A DNA stretch of 64,000 bases from Methylobacterium terricola (lineage in GTDB: Bacteria > Pseudomonadota > Alphaproteobacteria > Rhizobiales > Beijerinckiaceae). Position 1 is the stretch's first letter. Every line of letters begins with the position of its first letter. Made by a program: the position numbers and the translations under genes. The stretch lies in assembly GCF_006151805.1 (NCBI RefSeq), contig NZ_VDDA01000003.1, forward strand, positions 310,001-374,000, read 5' to 3'. A model generated the notes under the pieces. It was not told where the DNA came from. It saw only the letters and a list, made by a program, of their open reading frames with translations, and did not search any database. Of this stretch, positions 34,889 to 44,413 are shown one piece after another.

Positions 34889-36178
34889 TCACATCGGCCA
34901 GCCCGCTCGCGCAGGCGCCGACCGTTCGGCCTCGGCCGAGCCCTCCCCCCCGGGCCACGACACCGGCAGCTCGTCCACACGGCGGATCGCCGCCGAGCCG
35001 CGGACGGTCAGCGGTCGATCCGGGCGCAGGTCGGGGAGCCGGCGCGTGAGCGCACGCAGGCCCTCCTCCAGCTCGATGCGGGCCAGCGCCTCGCCGAGGC
35101 AGCGATGCACGCCGCCGCCGAACACCATGTGCCAGCGCGGATGGTCGGTCCGGCGGATGTCGAAGACGTCCGGATCCGCGTAGAGGGCCGGGTCGCGCAT
35201 CGCCGACAGCGTCGAGAGGGAGAGCAGGGCGCCCGCGGGCAGCACGGCGCCGTCGAGCGGGATGTCGGACAGGGCGAAGCGCGGGAACGACCCGACCGCC
35301 GGCTCGAAACGCAGGGCCTCGGCCACCGCGCCCGGGATCAGCCCCTCGTCGCGGCAGACCGCCTCCCATTGCGACCGGTGGGCGAGCAGCAGGCCGGTCT
35401 GGATCGCCAGCGCCGCGCGCGTGGTGTCGCTGCCCGCCACGATCAGCGAGACGATCTGCATGCGCGCCTCCGCGGCGGCCTCCGGATCGTCCTCGTCGAT
35501 CGACGGCAGCAGGGCCGAGATCAGGTCGTCCCGCGGGGCGCGGCGGCGTTCCGCGACGAGATCCTCGACGTAACCGAGGAGCCGGCGCGCCGCCTCGTCG
35601 GCCTCGGGGTACTCCGCGGGGGTCCAGGCCGAGGTAAGGGCGCGGGACATCGCGTAGACCCACGCCGTGAAGTCCGGCACGTCGCGCGCGGGCAGGCCGA
35701 GGATCAGCGCGATCGCCCGGGCGGGGAGGGGCGCGGCGTAGTCGGCGAGCAGGTCCATCCGGCCACGGGGCTGGTGCTCGGCCAGCAGCGCCTCGGCGAG
35801 GTCGCGGATGCGGGGGCGCAAGGACGCCACGACCTGGAACGCGAAGGTCCGGGCGATCGGGGCGCGCCGGCGCCGGTGAACCTCGCCGTTCGACAGGAGC
35901 ACCGTCTGCCGGAAGAACTCGAACAGCGGCCCCGCCGTGATGCCGCGCAGCCGCGCGAATTCCGTCTCGACCTGCCGCGTGCGCGGATCCGTGACGAGGG
36001 CCTGCACGTCACGCGCCCGCAGCACCATGACGGCGCCGTCGTCGGTCCGGATGCACGGCACGGCGGCGCGATGGCGCGCGAGCACGGCGTGGGGGTCGGC
36101 CTCCAGCACGGCGCGGGGGACGGTCGCGAGGTCCGTCGGCATCCCCTCCGGGGTGGCAGCCTGGGTGGATGCGGCCAT
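34889..36178 (-). CDS. Cytochrome P450
   Basis: A 429-aa soluble bacterial P450. I-helix VAGSDTTRAAL, K-helix EALRFEP, and haem-binding FGGGVHRCLGEALAR with Cys360 are all intact. The monooxygenase needs ferredoxin and reductase partners, which are not in the window. The substrate is unknown. It stands alone between the GST gene and the MATE transporter. Confidence 0.95.
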   Translation of the reverse strand: MAASTQAATPEGMPTDLATVPRAVLEADPHAVLARHRAAVPCIRTDDGAVMVLRARDVQALVTDPRTRQVETEFARLRGITAGPLFEFFRQTVLLSNGEVHRRRRAPIARTFAFQVVASLRPRIRDLAEALLAEHQPRGRMDLLADYAAPLPARAIALILGLPARDVPDFTAWVYAMSRALTSAWTPAEYPEADEAARRLLGYVEDLVAERRRAPRDDLISALLPSIDEDDPEAAAEARMQIVSLIVAGSDTTRAALAIQTGLLLAHRSQWEAVCRDEGLIPGAVAEALRFEPAVGSFPRFALSDIPLDGAVLPAGALLSLSTLSAMRDPALYADPDVFDIRRTDHPRWHMVFGGGVHRCLGEALARIELEEGLRALTRRLPDLRPDRPLTVRGSAAIRRVDELPVSWPGGEGSAEAERSAPARAGWPM

Positions 36179-36431
36179 CGTTGCCCTCCGGCATGGATCC
36201 GGTCAGCGTCGTCGGCCAGACCGAATCAGACGTCAGTGTGCGATGTCGAGCGATGCGCGTCCGGTGCGAAATGACGCGTGCGGTGCAGGGGAGGGCGTGG
36301 GAACCCCGGGGCGCCCGCGCGGCTCGCCGGTCGGGCCGCCGGGATCTCCGTCGGAAAGCCAGCGAGCTGCATGGTGCATCTCTGCTCACGTTCTTGTTTT
36401 TCCGTCATCTCCAGTGCCGCAGCGGCGCTCG

Positions 36432-37892
36432 TCACGGATCGGAGGTCGCGTCCTGCAAGGGCGTGCCGGTCGGCTGTGACGGCGCCCGCCCCTGTCCTTC
36501 GCTGGGCGGCTCCGTGTCAGCGTCGGGATTTGTCACTACCTCCCGCCGCTCCAGCACCCCCACGACCCGGAACGCCAGCACCAGCCCCACCACGCCGAAC
36601 AGGGCCGAGCCGATGCCCATCCCGGCCATCGCTCCTTCCGGTCCGGCGAGGCGCGCGCCGAGCCAGGCCGTCGGCATGGTGCCCAGCGTCGCCCGGCCCC
36701 AGTTGAGGGCGCTGGCCGTCAGCGGGAAGCCGAGATTGTTGAACGAGGCGTTCCCCAGGAAGAGGAGCCCGTTGAAGAACCAGATCGCCCCGCCGGCGAG
36801 GCAGAAGAAGCCGAGGAGGTCGGCGCCGGCGCCCGAAAGCCCGAACAGGGCGGTGAGCGGACCGCGGCCGAGGAGAAGGGCGAGCCAGACCGCCGCGATG
36901 TAGAGGCCGGTGACGAGCGCGGCGTCGCGCAAGGTCGCCCGCATCCGGTCGAAGCAGCCGGCGCCCCAGTTCTGGCCGAGGATCGGCCCGACGGCGCCCG
37001 AGAGCGCGAACAGCCCGCCGAAGGCGACCGGCACCATCCGGTCGACCACGGCGTTGCCGGCGACCGTCGCGGTGCCGAACCCCGCCATGACATGGGCGAG
37101 GAAGGCGCTCGCCACGGGGGGGGCGAGGTTGGTGAGCACGGTGGGGAGCGCCACGCGCAGGATCGGCCCGGCATCCGCCACGACCGCCGGAAGGCTCGGC
37201 CGCGCCACCATCCGGTGGACCCGGACCGCGCCGGAATATCCCACCCAGGCGAAGGCGAGGCGGGCGATGACGATCGTGACGGCCGCCCCCTCGACGCCGA
37301 GATGGAGGCCGAAGATCAGCAGCGGATCGAGCAGGGCGGTGACGGCGGCGCCGGCGAGCGTCACGTTCATGGCGCGCCGCGCGTCGCCCACCGCCCGCAG
37401 CACGCCCGAGAACCCCATGCCTAGCGCCATCAGCAGGCTCGACGGCAGGGCGATCCACAGGAAGGTCCGGGCCGCCGGCACCGTCTCGGGGCTGGCGCCG
37501 ATCAGGGTCAGGAACGGCCCCAGCAGCGGCAGCAGGAGCGCCGTCACGAGCGCGGAGGCGGCCACCGCCAGCACCAAGGACGAGGCGGCGAGACGGCGCG
37601 CCTCCCCGACATCGCCGCGACCGAGCGCCCGCGAGACCAGGGCCCCGACCGCGATCATCATACCGATATTGATCGAGACCGCGAAGATCTGGACGATGGT
37701 GGCGAAGCCCACCGCCGCCGTCAGGACCGGGTCGCCGAGCCGCGCGATGTAGAGCAGCGACAGGAGGTCGACGACGAAGATCGCCATCAGGCCGAGCGAG
37801 CCCGTCGCCCCCATCACCACGACGTGGCGCAGCGTCGAGCCGGTGACGAAATGGGCGGGCGGAGCGCCGGCGGAGCGCGGCGCCTCACCCAT
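36432..37892 (-). CDS. MATE-family efflux transporter
   Basis: A 486-aa protein with about twelve hydrophobic helices in two related halves. Features include VSRALGRGDVGEARRLAASS after helix 2, SSLLMALGMGFSGVLRAVGD and GPILGQNWGAG in the second half. It exports cationic drugs or metabolites with Na+ or H+. Its ATG overlaps the end of the upstream CPA2 antiporter by 8 bp, so the two are co-transcribed. The C-terminal tail is polar and unrelated to transport. Confidence 0.93.
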   Translation of the reverse strand: MGEAPRSAGAPPAHFVTGSTLRHVVVMGATGSLGLMAIFVVDLLSLLYIARLGDPVLTAAVGFATIVQIFAVSINIGMMIAVGALVSRALGRGDVGEARRLAASSLVLAVAASALVTALLLPLLGPFLTLIGASPETVPAARTFLWIALPSSLLMALGMGFSGVLRAVGDARRAMNVTLAGAAVTALLDPLLIFGLHLGVEGAAVTIVIARLAFAWVGYSGAVRVHRMVARPSLPAVVADAGPILRVALPTVLTNLAPPVASAFLAHVMAGFGTATVAGNAVVDRMVPVAFGGLFALSGAVGPILGQNWGAGCFDRMRATLRDAALVTGLYIAAVWLALLLGRGPLTALFGLSGAGADLLGFFCLAGGAIWFFNGLLFLGNASFNNLGFPLTASALNWGRATLGTMPTAWLGARLAGPEGAMAGMGIGSALFGVVGLVLAFRVVGVLERREVVTNPDADTEPPSEGQGRAPSQPTGTPLQDATSDP

Positions 37893-39744
37893 CGGCGCCG
37901 GCCCGCTCGCGGGCGATGATGTCCTCGGTCTCCGGGTTGAGGCCGTGCGAGGCGTGGAGCGGCGCGGTCAGGGGCTCGGGCTTGATCCGCACCAGGCTGC
38001 GCAAGGGGTCGGCGCGGTCGAGGGGCTCGCCGGCCTGCTGCAGCACCAGCCGGGCGAGGTCGCGCTTGCGCACGTCGTCGACCGTGCGCGCCGCCTCCTC
38101 GGACGAGAGGCCCAGCGCCTCCAGGGTGGCGCGGCCGAAGGCGAGCGCCGATTCGAAGGTCTCGCGGATCTGGTAATCGACGTCGCGGCCCATCGCCTCG
38201 ATCGCCTGGACCCGGTCGAACACCCGCACGTAGGTGCGGGCGGCCGGGAACTCGGCGTGGACGAGGTCGACGATCTTCAGCGTCGCTTCCGCGTCGTCGA
38301 TGCAGATGCACACCACCTCGGCCTTGCCGGCGCCCGAGGAGCGCAGCACGTCGAGGCGGGTGCCGTCGCCGTAATAGACCCGGAAGCCGAAGCGGGCGGC
38401 GCTGCGGATCTGCTCGACGTCCTTGTCGATCACCGTGACGCTCAGGCCCTGCGCCAGCAGCACCTGGTTGAGGATGTGGCCGAAGCGGCCGAAGCCGATC
38501 ACCAGCACCCGCGCCTCGGCGCCCTCGATCGCCTCCGGCTCCGGTTCGAGCGGGGCGGTGGTGCGCCGCGCCAGCACGCCGTCGAGGACCTTGGCGCCGA
38601 TCGGCCCGATCAGCATGGTGATGGCGGCGAGCGCGATGGCGAGCCGCCCCGACGGCCCGTCGACGAGGCCGAGCTCCTGGCCGACCGGCAGCAGCACGAA
38701 GGCGAACTCGCCCGCCGGCGCCAGCACGGCGGCGCCGCGCAAGCCGTCGATCCAGGACGAGCCGAACAGCCGGAACAGTCCGGCGACCAGCGCGACCTTG
38801 ATCAGGATCGCCGCCACGGTCGCGGCGGTGAGGCCGAGCCAGTTCTGCGCCACGAGGCCGAGGTCGATCGACATGCCGACGCTCATGAAGAACAGGCCGA
38901 GCAGCATGCCGCGGAACGGCTCGATATCGGCCTCGAGCTGGTGGCGGAAGTTCGATTCGGCGAGCAGCAGCCCGGCGAGGAACGCCCCCATCGCCATCGA
39001 CAGCCCGACCTCCTCCATGATGAGCGCGGTGCCGAGCACGACGAGGAGCGCCGCTGCCGTCATCACCTCGCGGGCGCCGCTGGCGGCGAGCAGGCGGAAG
39101 AACGGGTTGAGGCCGTAGCGGCCGACCAGCACCACCCCGATCACCGCCGCGACCGCCGTGCCGGCCGATTGCAACGCCGCGCCGAGCCAGGCCTCGCCTC
39201 CCGCTCCCGTCCCGGTCTGGGCGATCAGCGGCAGGAGCGCCAGGATGCCGACGATCGACAGGTCCTGGAACAGCAGCACCGCGAAGGCCCGCTGGCCGTA
39301 AGGCGCCGCGAGGTCGCGCCGTTCCTCGAGGAGCTGCAAGGCGACCGCGGTCGCCGAGAGGGCGAGCGCGATGCCGATCACCGTGGCGGCCCCGCCCGAC
39401 AGGCCGGTGAGGAAGCCGAGGCCCCCGAGCGCCAGGGCGCAGAGCCCGAGCTGCAGCGTGCCGAGCCCCAGGATGTCGCGCCGGAGCGAGATCAGCCGCG
39501 AGATCTCCAGTTCCAGCCCGACGATGAACAACAGGAGCACCACCCCGAGTTCCGAGACGCTGCGGGCGGTCTCCGGCTCGGTGATCAGCGACAGTCCCGA
39601 CGGGCCGATGACGACGCCGGCCACGAGGTAGCCGAGCACCGCGCTCTGCCCGAGCAGGCGGAAGATCGGCACGCCGATCACCGCGGCGGACAGGAAGGTC
39701 AGGACCGGCGGAAGGAAGCTGGCGTGGTCGGCGGCGGTCGCCAT
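37885..39744 (-). CDS. CPA2-family monovalent cation:proton antiporter (KefB/C type)
   Basis: A 619-aa membrane protein: twelve-helix exchanger domain (LPPVLTFLSAAVIGVPIFRL, then GYLVAGVVIGPSGLSL and FQDLSIVGILAL) followed by an RCK_N NAD-binding domain near residue 400 (VLVIGFGRFGHILNQVLLAQ). KefB/C proteins extrude K+ when electrophiles form glutathione adducts. A glutathione S-transferase is encoded 3 kb away; the association is only suggestive. It is the first gene of a coupled pair with the MATE gene. Confidence 0.93.
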   Translation of the reverse strand: MATAADHASFLPPVLTFLSAAVIGVPIFRLLGQSAVLGYLVAGVVIGPSGLSLITEPETARSVSELGVVLLLFIVGLELEISRLISLRRDILGLGTLQLGLCALALGGLGFLTGLSGGAATVIGIALALSATAVALQLLEERRDLAAPYGQRAFAVLLFQDLSIVGILALLPLIAQTGTGAGGEAWLGAALQSAGTAVAAVIGVVLVGRYGLNPFFRLLAASGAREVMTAAALLVVLGTALIMEEVGLSMAMGAFLAGLLLAESNFRHQLEADIEPFRGMLLGLFFMSVGMSIDLGLVAQNWLGLTAATVAAILIKVALVAGLFRLFGSSWIDGLRGAAVLAPAGEFAFVLLPVGQELGLVDGPSGRLAIALAAITMLIGPIGAKVLDGVLARRTTAPLEPEPEAIEGAEARVLVIGFGRFGHILNQVLLAQGLSVTVIDKDVEQIRSAARFGFRVYYGDGTRLDVLRSSGAGKAEVVCICIDDAEATLKIVDLVHAEFPAARTYVRVFDRVQAIEAMGRDVDYQIRETFESALAFGRATLEALGLSSEEAARTVDDVRKRDLARLVLQQAGEPLDRADPLRSLVRIKPEPLTAPLHASHGLNPETEDIIARERAGADG

Positions 39745-39951
39745 CGCGCGGAGATCTCCCGGGTTCGAGGTCGGCTTAAGCCCTCCCTTACCCCGATCGC
39801 GGCCATCGGCCTAATGCGGGTTCGCGGCCCGCTCGCGGGTGGGGCACGCATCGGCCGCAGGGGAGCTGTCGCTCGCGCGCGCTTTGGATCGGCGCGATTG
39901 CGTGGCACAAGAGGTTGACAGGGACCGCCCCGCCTCGCCACATCCCGGATC

Positions 39952-40953
39952 ATGAGCGCCTCCGTGAACCAGACCGACGCCGGTGCCGCCGCGCCCGCGA
40001 AGCCGCCCCTCGAGATCCTCCTCTGCGCGCCGCGCGGCTTCTGCGCCGGCGTGGTGCGGGCCATCGACGTCGTCGAGCGGGCCCTCGCCCTCTATGGGCC
40101 ACCCGTCTACGTGCGGCACGAGATCGTGCACAACAAGTACGTGGTCGAGAGCCTGAAGCGCAAAGGCGCGGTCTTCGTCGCCGAGCTCGACGAGGTGCCG
40201 GACGGCAAGGCCCCGGTGATCTTCTCCGCCCACGGCGTGGCGAAGACCGTGCCGCAGAACGCCGTCGCCCGCGGTCTCACCACCATCGACGCGACCTGCC
40301 CGCTGGTGACCAAGGTCCACCGCGAGGCCGAGATCCACCACAAGCGCGGCCGCCACGTGCTGCTCGTCGGCCATTCCGGCCACCCGGAGGTCGTCGGCAC
40401 CATGGGCCAGCTGCCCAAGGGCTCGATCACCCTGGTGGAGGACATCGAGCAGATCGAGGCCCTGGAGCCCGAGACCCGCGACAACCTCGCCTGGGTGACC
40501 CAGACCACCCTCTCGGTCGACGACACCCACCACATCGTCGAGGCGCTGAAGCACAAGTTCCCGAAGATCGTCGGCCCGCACAAGGACGACATCTGCTACG
40601 CCACCACCAACCGCCAGGAGGCGGTGAAGCAGGTCGCTCCGCTCGTCGACGCGCTGATCGTCGTCGGCTCGTCGAACTCCTCGAACTCGCAGCGCCTGCG
40701 CGAGGTCGCCGAGCGGGTCGGCTGCCCGATCACCCGGCTCGTCAACCGCGCCGAGGACCTGGATTGGGAGGCCTTCTCCAACATCCGGCGGCTCGGCCTC
40801 ACCGCCGGCGCCTCGGCCCCCGAGGTGCTGGTCGAGGAGATCATCGACGCCTTCGCGACCCGCTACGAGGTCACGGTCGACACCGTCTCGACCACGACCG
40901 AGGACATGGTCTTCCCGCTGCCGCGCGAGCTGCGCAGCGAGGCGGCCGAATAA
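39952..40953 (+). CDS. ispH: 4-hydroxy-3-methylbut-2-enyl diphosphate reductase
   Basis: A 333-aa 4Fe-4S enzyme of the non-mevalonate isoprenoid pathway. Cluster cysteines are C31 in [12 protein letters not shown], one in [10 protein letters not shown] and one in [14 protein letters not shown]; the substrate-binding [13 protein letters not shown] is present. It makes isopentenyl and dimethylallyl diphosphate. A TTGACA at 39915 could be the -35 box. A strong hairpin follows the stop, so thrB probably has its own promoter or is read through. Confidence 0.97.
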   Translation: MSASVNQTDAGAAAPAKPPLEILLCAPRGFCAGVVRAIDVVERALALYGPPVYVRHEIVHNKYVVESLKRKGAVFVAELDEVPDGKAPVIFSAHGVAKTVPQNAVARGLTTIDATCPLVTKVHREAEIHHKRGRHVLLVGHSGHPEVVGTMGQLPKGSITLVEDIEQIEALEPETRDNLAWVTQTTLSVDDTHHIVEALKHKFPKIVGPHKDDICYATTNRQEAVKQVAPLVDALIVVGSSNSSNSQRLREVAERVGCPITRLVNRAEDLDWEAFSNIRRLGLTAGASAPEVLVEEIIDAFATRYEVTVDTVSTTTEDMVFPLPRELRSEAAE

Positions 40954-40988
40954 GGTCGGTTCCTTCCGCCGGTCGGTTTGCAGAATGA

Positions 40989-41034
40989 GGCGCGGTCCCC
41001 CCTCCCATCACGGGAGAGGGGGACCGCGCCTTTA
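40989..41034 (+). terminator. ispH terminator
   Basis: Near-perfect hairpin with arms starting GGCGCGGTCCCCC and ending GGGGGACCGCGCC, closed around atcac, followed directly by TTTATT. This is the most conventional intrinsic terminator in the window. Confidence 0.8.
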
Positions 41035-41091
41035 TTCGGAGCGCCGGCGTCCCGTCATCTCCATCCATTTCCAGAGCGAAGCAGAACGGCC

Positions 41092-42066
41092 GTGGCGGTC
41101 TATACCGAGGTTCCGGACGAGGCGCTGGCCGCCTTTCTCGCCGCCTACGAGATCGGCGATCTCCTGTCCTACAAGGGCATCGCCGAGGGGGTGGAGAACA
41201 CCAACTTCATCCTCCACACCACGACCGGCTCGTACATCCTGACGCTCTACGAGAAGCGGGTGAAGCTGGACGACCTGCCGTTCTTCCTCGGCCTGATGGA
41301 GCATCTGGCCGCGAACGGCCTTGCCTGCCCGCAGCCGATCCGCACCCGCGACGGCACCACCCTCGGCACGCTCTGCGGCCGGCCCGCGGTCATCGTGTCG
41401 TTCCTGGAGGGCGTCTCGGTGCGCCGGCCGGAGGTGCGGCATTGCCGGGCGCTCGGCGCGGCCCTCGCCGGCCTGCACGCCGCCGGATCCGATTTCGCGA
41501 TGCGGCGGCCGAACGCCCTCTCGGTCGCGGGCTGGCGTCCGCTCTTCGAGGCGGCGGAGGCGCAAGCCGACAGCGTCGCCTTGGGCCTTGCCGCCCGCAC
41601 CCGCCAGGACCTGGCGCTGCTGGAGGAATCCTGGCCGCAGGACCTGCCCGGCGGCGTCATCCACGCCGACCTGTTCACCGACAACGTGTTCTTCCTCGGC
41701 GACGAGCTGTCGGGCCTGATCGACTTCTACTTCGCCTGCACCGATTCCTTCGCGTACGACCTGGCGATCTGCCTCAACGCCTGGTGCTTCGAGGCCGATT
41801 ACGCGTTCAACCGCACCAAGGGCCAGGCGATGATCGCCGCCTACCAGGCGGTGCGTCCGCTCGAACCCCGCGAGGTCGCGGCCCTGCCGCTGCTCGCCCG
41901 CGGCGCGGCCCTGCGCTTCATGCTGACCCGCCTCGTCGACTGGCTCAACGTGCCGCCCGGCGCCCTGGTGAAGCCGAAGGACCCGCTCGAATACGACCGC
42001 CGGCTCGCCTTCCACCGGAGGGTGGCGGCGGCGGAGGAGTATGGGTGGAGTGCGGTGGCCGGGTGA
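41092..42066 (+). CDS. thrB: Homoserine kinase, ThrB2 type
   Basis: A 324-aa kinase with the choline-kinase-like fold. The N-terminus is [20 protein letters not shown], with [20 protein letters not shown] for nucleotide binding and the catalytic [13 protein letters not shown] plus [10 protein letters not shown]. It phosphorylates homoserine in threonine synthesis. The GTG at 41092 gives the standard N-terminus. In relatives rnhA usually follows directly; here the next gene is a SHOCT protein on the other strand. Confidence 0.95.
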   Translation: MAVYTEVPDEALAAFLAAYEIGDLLSYKGIAEGVENTNFILHTTTGSYILTLYEKRVKLDDLPFFLGLMEHLAANGLACPQPIRTRDGTTLGTLCGRPAVIVSFLEGVSVRRPEVRHCRALGAALAGLHAAGSDFAMRRPNALSVAGWRPLFEAAEAQADSVALGLAARTRQDLALLEESWPQDLPGGVIHADLFTDNVFFLGDELSGLIDFYFACTDSFAYDLAICLNAWCFEADYAFNRTKGQAMIAAYQAVRPLEPREVAALPLLARGAALRFMLTRLVDWLNVPPGALVKPKDPLEYDRRLAFHRRVAAAEEYGWSAVAG

Positions 42067-42189
42067 CCGGCTCGTCTCACGTGCTCCGCGGGAGGGGGCG
42101 GCCGCAACGGGGGGCATCGGCTGAGAGCTGGCTGCACGACGAGGTCGGGACGACCTTCGATGCAAGGTGAGCGATCCCAACCCTCTCGG

Positions 42190-42228
42190 TCCTCCCGGGG
42201 CTCGGCGTAGCCGAAAGCCCAGGATCCA
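42190..42228. repeat. REP-like palindromic element A
   Basis: Arms around CTCGGCGtaGCCGA inside a block that begins CCTCCCGGGG and ends CCCAGGATCCA. Related elements occur at 42294, 59972 and 60071, all intergenic. Confidence 0.6.
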
Positions 42229-42293
42229 TGCCGCTGAGCTTGGACGATGGGCCGGAGGTCGTCCGCGTGGCCCGTGGACGTCACCGGCGAGGG

Positions 42294-42323
42294 ATCCCGG
42301 GTTCCGCAGCGCGGCCCCGGGAT
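42294..42323. repeat. REP-like palindromic element B
   Basis: Perfect arms ATCCCGGG / CCCGGGAT with a 14-base loop. With element A it fills most of the 297-bp gap between thrB and the SHOCT gene (42067-42363), where no gene is seen. Confidence 0.6.
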
Positions 42324-42363
42324 GACGCGGGAGCGGTGCCGTCCCGGCGACAGGATCCTTCGC

Positions 42364-43146
42364 CTACAACCGCGCCAGCAGTTCTGTCTTCTTCGCCGAG
42401 AACTCGGCCTCGGTCAGCACACCCTTGCGGTGCAGTTCCGACAGGCGCTCGATCATCCCGACCACGTCCCCGGACGGCGCATCGGCCGGGCGAGCCGGCG
42501 ATGCCGGAGCAGCGGGCTCGGGCTCCCGCGCGAGCGATGGCGCAGCCGCCTGCGGCGCCGGGCTCGCCTCCTGGCCCGGGGCTCCGACCACCGGCAGCTC
42601 GTCCAGCCGCACCGGGCCGTGCTGGCTGGTGAAGCTCAGGGTATAGGACGAACCCTGCTGCTGCGAGACGCCGCCGATTTGATGGTCGCCGGTATCGTAG
42701 AGCGTCACCCGGCCGCCGGTCTCGATTGCGAGGCGCCGGGCCTCGGGGAAGAAGGCGTAGCGGGCGTCGTTCTGCGAGCCGGAGGTCGCCGGATGGCCCA
42801 GGCCCTCGGGCCACCAGGACCCGCCGAAGCCCTGGCTCGAGAATCCCTGCCCCCAGGATTGCTGCCCCCAGGATTGCTGGCCCGAGGATCCCCGGCTCTC
42901 CGCCGGCCGGTCGCCGGCCAGCGGCGCCAGCTCGTCGCAGAGCGCCACGACCCGGGCCTTGAGGCCGGAATTGAACATGTCGCCGATCATCGTCATCCCG
43001 CCGGCGCTCCACTGGCCCATGCCGCCGAGGTCGGGATGGTTGAACTGCGCCATCCGGCCATGGCCGCGGGCGAGCGCGTCGAGGAGGTGGCGGACGGCGT
43101 CTAGGCCGACGCCGTGGCGGGCGGCGATCGCGTCGAGGTCGGGCAT
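42364..43146 (-). CDS. SHOCT domain-containing protein
   Basis: A 260-aa protein. The C-terminal 30 residues (IERLSELHRKGVLTEAEFSA, then KKTELLARL) are a SHOCT motif, a short helical module found at the ends of many bacterial proteins. The middle contains a Gln/Ser/Gly/Trp-rich low-complexity stretch with repeated QQSWGQ, and a Pro/Ala-rich linker. The N-terminal 80 residues are soluble and unassigned. The ATG at 43146 is used; longer readings are non-coding. Function unknown. Confidence 0.8.
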   Translation of the reverse strand: MPDLDAIAARHGVGLDAVRHLLDALARGHGRMAQFNHPDLGGMGQWSAGGMTMIGDMFNSGLKARVVALCDELAPLAGDRPAESRGSSGQQSWGQQSWGQGFSSQGFGGSWWPEGLGHPATSGSQNDARYAFFPEARRLAIETGGRVTLYDTGDHQIGGVSQQQGSSYTLSFTSQHGPVRLDELPVVGAPGQEASPAPQAAAPSLAREPEPAAPASPARPADAPSGDVVGMIERLSELHRKGVLTEAEFSAKKTELLARL

Positions 43147-43210
43147 CGGTCTGGTCGCTCCGGAGGAGGGACAGGAATTAGCGCACTCCCTGCCGGAGGG
43201 GAACGGCCGT

Positions 43211-44377
43211 TCAGCCGGTCCCCGGCCGCGTCCCGCGCAGGCGCTCCAGCAGGGCCGGCCATCGCCCGGGCCGGGGCGGCAGGGGCGGGATGGCCGGCGA
43301 GAGGTGCCAGGAGCCCGGATCGGCGCGCAGGTCGCCCTCGCGCAAGGAATCGATGCGGGCGATCTTGTCGAGGAGCTCCGCCGCCACCGTCTCGGGCTCC
43401 CGCAGCACGAAGTTGACGGTGAAGCCGTCGCCGGCACGGCTGCTCGTCCCGACCGGGTAGTAGTAATGCGCCTGCGTGCCGGTGATGAGGTCGATCAGCC
43501 GGTAGGTCGCGCTCAGCTTGAGCCGGTCGGCGATGGCGATCACCCGCCGTCCCGGGGGGGCGAAGAGCAGGGTGTGGAAGGCCGAGCCGTTGGCGCCGAG
43601 GACGACCCGGTGGCGGGCGAACAGGCGCACCTGCTCGGGAAAGCTCAAGAGCTCCGGGTGGACGATCCGCACTCCGGCGGCAGCCAGCACGTCCGTCACC
43701 GCCTCCTCGTTGGCGAAGCGCCGCACGCCGTTCGTCAGGCGCGTCTTCGACAGGTAGACCGGTTGCGGGTCGGCATCGATCTCCTCGGGGGCGTAGTAGC
43801 CGCGCCCGATCTCCCGGCACAGCTCGGCGAGGATCGGGAAGGCGTAATCGTCCTGCTGCAACGCGGCCTGCGGCACGAGGAGGGTGGGGATCCGCATCGG
43901 CCGGCCGAACGAGGCGAGGTCCATCACGCCGAGGCCCAGCCGGCCGAGGATTTCCGGGATGAACGGGGTGGCGCTCCAGTCGGCGTCGAGCCCCGGCCCG
44001 TGGCAGAGCAGGGTCGGGCGCAGGCCCCCGTCGTGCAGGTCGAGGAGCGGCCAGAACCGCGCCAGGGTATTGATGACGAAGTGGCCGTAATGCGGGTGGA
44101 TCGCCCCGACATAGAGGGTCGGGCCCTCCGGCGCCTCCTCGGTCACCGGACCCTGGCCCTCCGGCCACGCGATCGTCTGCCAGGTCGGGGTGCGGTCGCC
44201 GCTGTGGTGGTCGAGGGATTCCGGCACCATCCGGCCGGCGGCATCGAAGATCACCGGCACCTTGTCGAGGTGGGGCACGCGCGTGAGGTAATGGGCGTTC
44301 TCGACCAGGCGCAGGGCCGGCCGGCCGGCCCGCACCTCGGCCCGGCCGTAGAACGCTTCGCTCCGCTGCAGGATCAT
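43211..44377 (-). CDS. Glycosyltransferase family 61 (DUF563) protein
   Basis: A 388-aa protein. GAIHPHYGHFVINTLARFWP and RIVHPELLSFPEQVRLFARH with VLGANGSAFHTLLFAPPG match the GT61/DUF563 pattern. The family transfers sugars (xylose or GlcNAc in plants) in glycan building; bacterial targets are mostly unknown. No polysaccharide cluster adjoins it. Confidence 0.85.
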   Translation of the reverse strand: MILQRSEAFYGRAEVRAGRPALRLVENAHYLTRVPHLDKVPVIFDAAGRMVPESLDHHSGDRTPTWQTIAWPEGQGPVTEEAPEGPTLYVGAIHPHYGHFVINTLARFWPLLDLHDGGLRPTLLCHGPGLDADWSATPFIPEILGRLGLGVMDLASFGRPMRIPTLLVPQAALQQDDYAFPILAELCREIGRGYYAPEEIDADPQPVYLSKTRLTNGVRRFANEEAVTDVLAAAGVRIVHPELLSFPEQVRLFARHRVVLGANGSAFHTLLFAPPGRRVIAIADRLKLSATYRLIDLITGTQAHYYYPVGTSSRAGDGFTVNFVLREPETVAAELLDKIARIDSLREGDLRADPGSWHLSPAIPPLPPRPGRWPALLERLRGTRPGTG

Positions 44378-44413
44378 GCCGGCCTTGACGTTCCCGTTCC
44401 TCAGGCGCGGCCG

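Noticed and set aside
42364..43437. A longer SHOCT-gene start at 43437
   Set aside because: The added 97 codons are Arg/Ser/Pro-rich and overlap the GT61 gene; the ATG at 43146 fits better.
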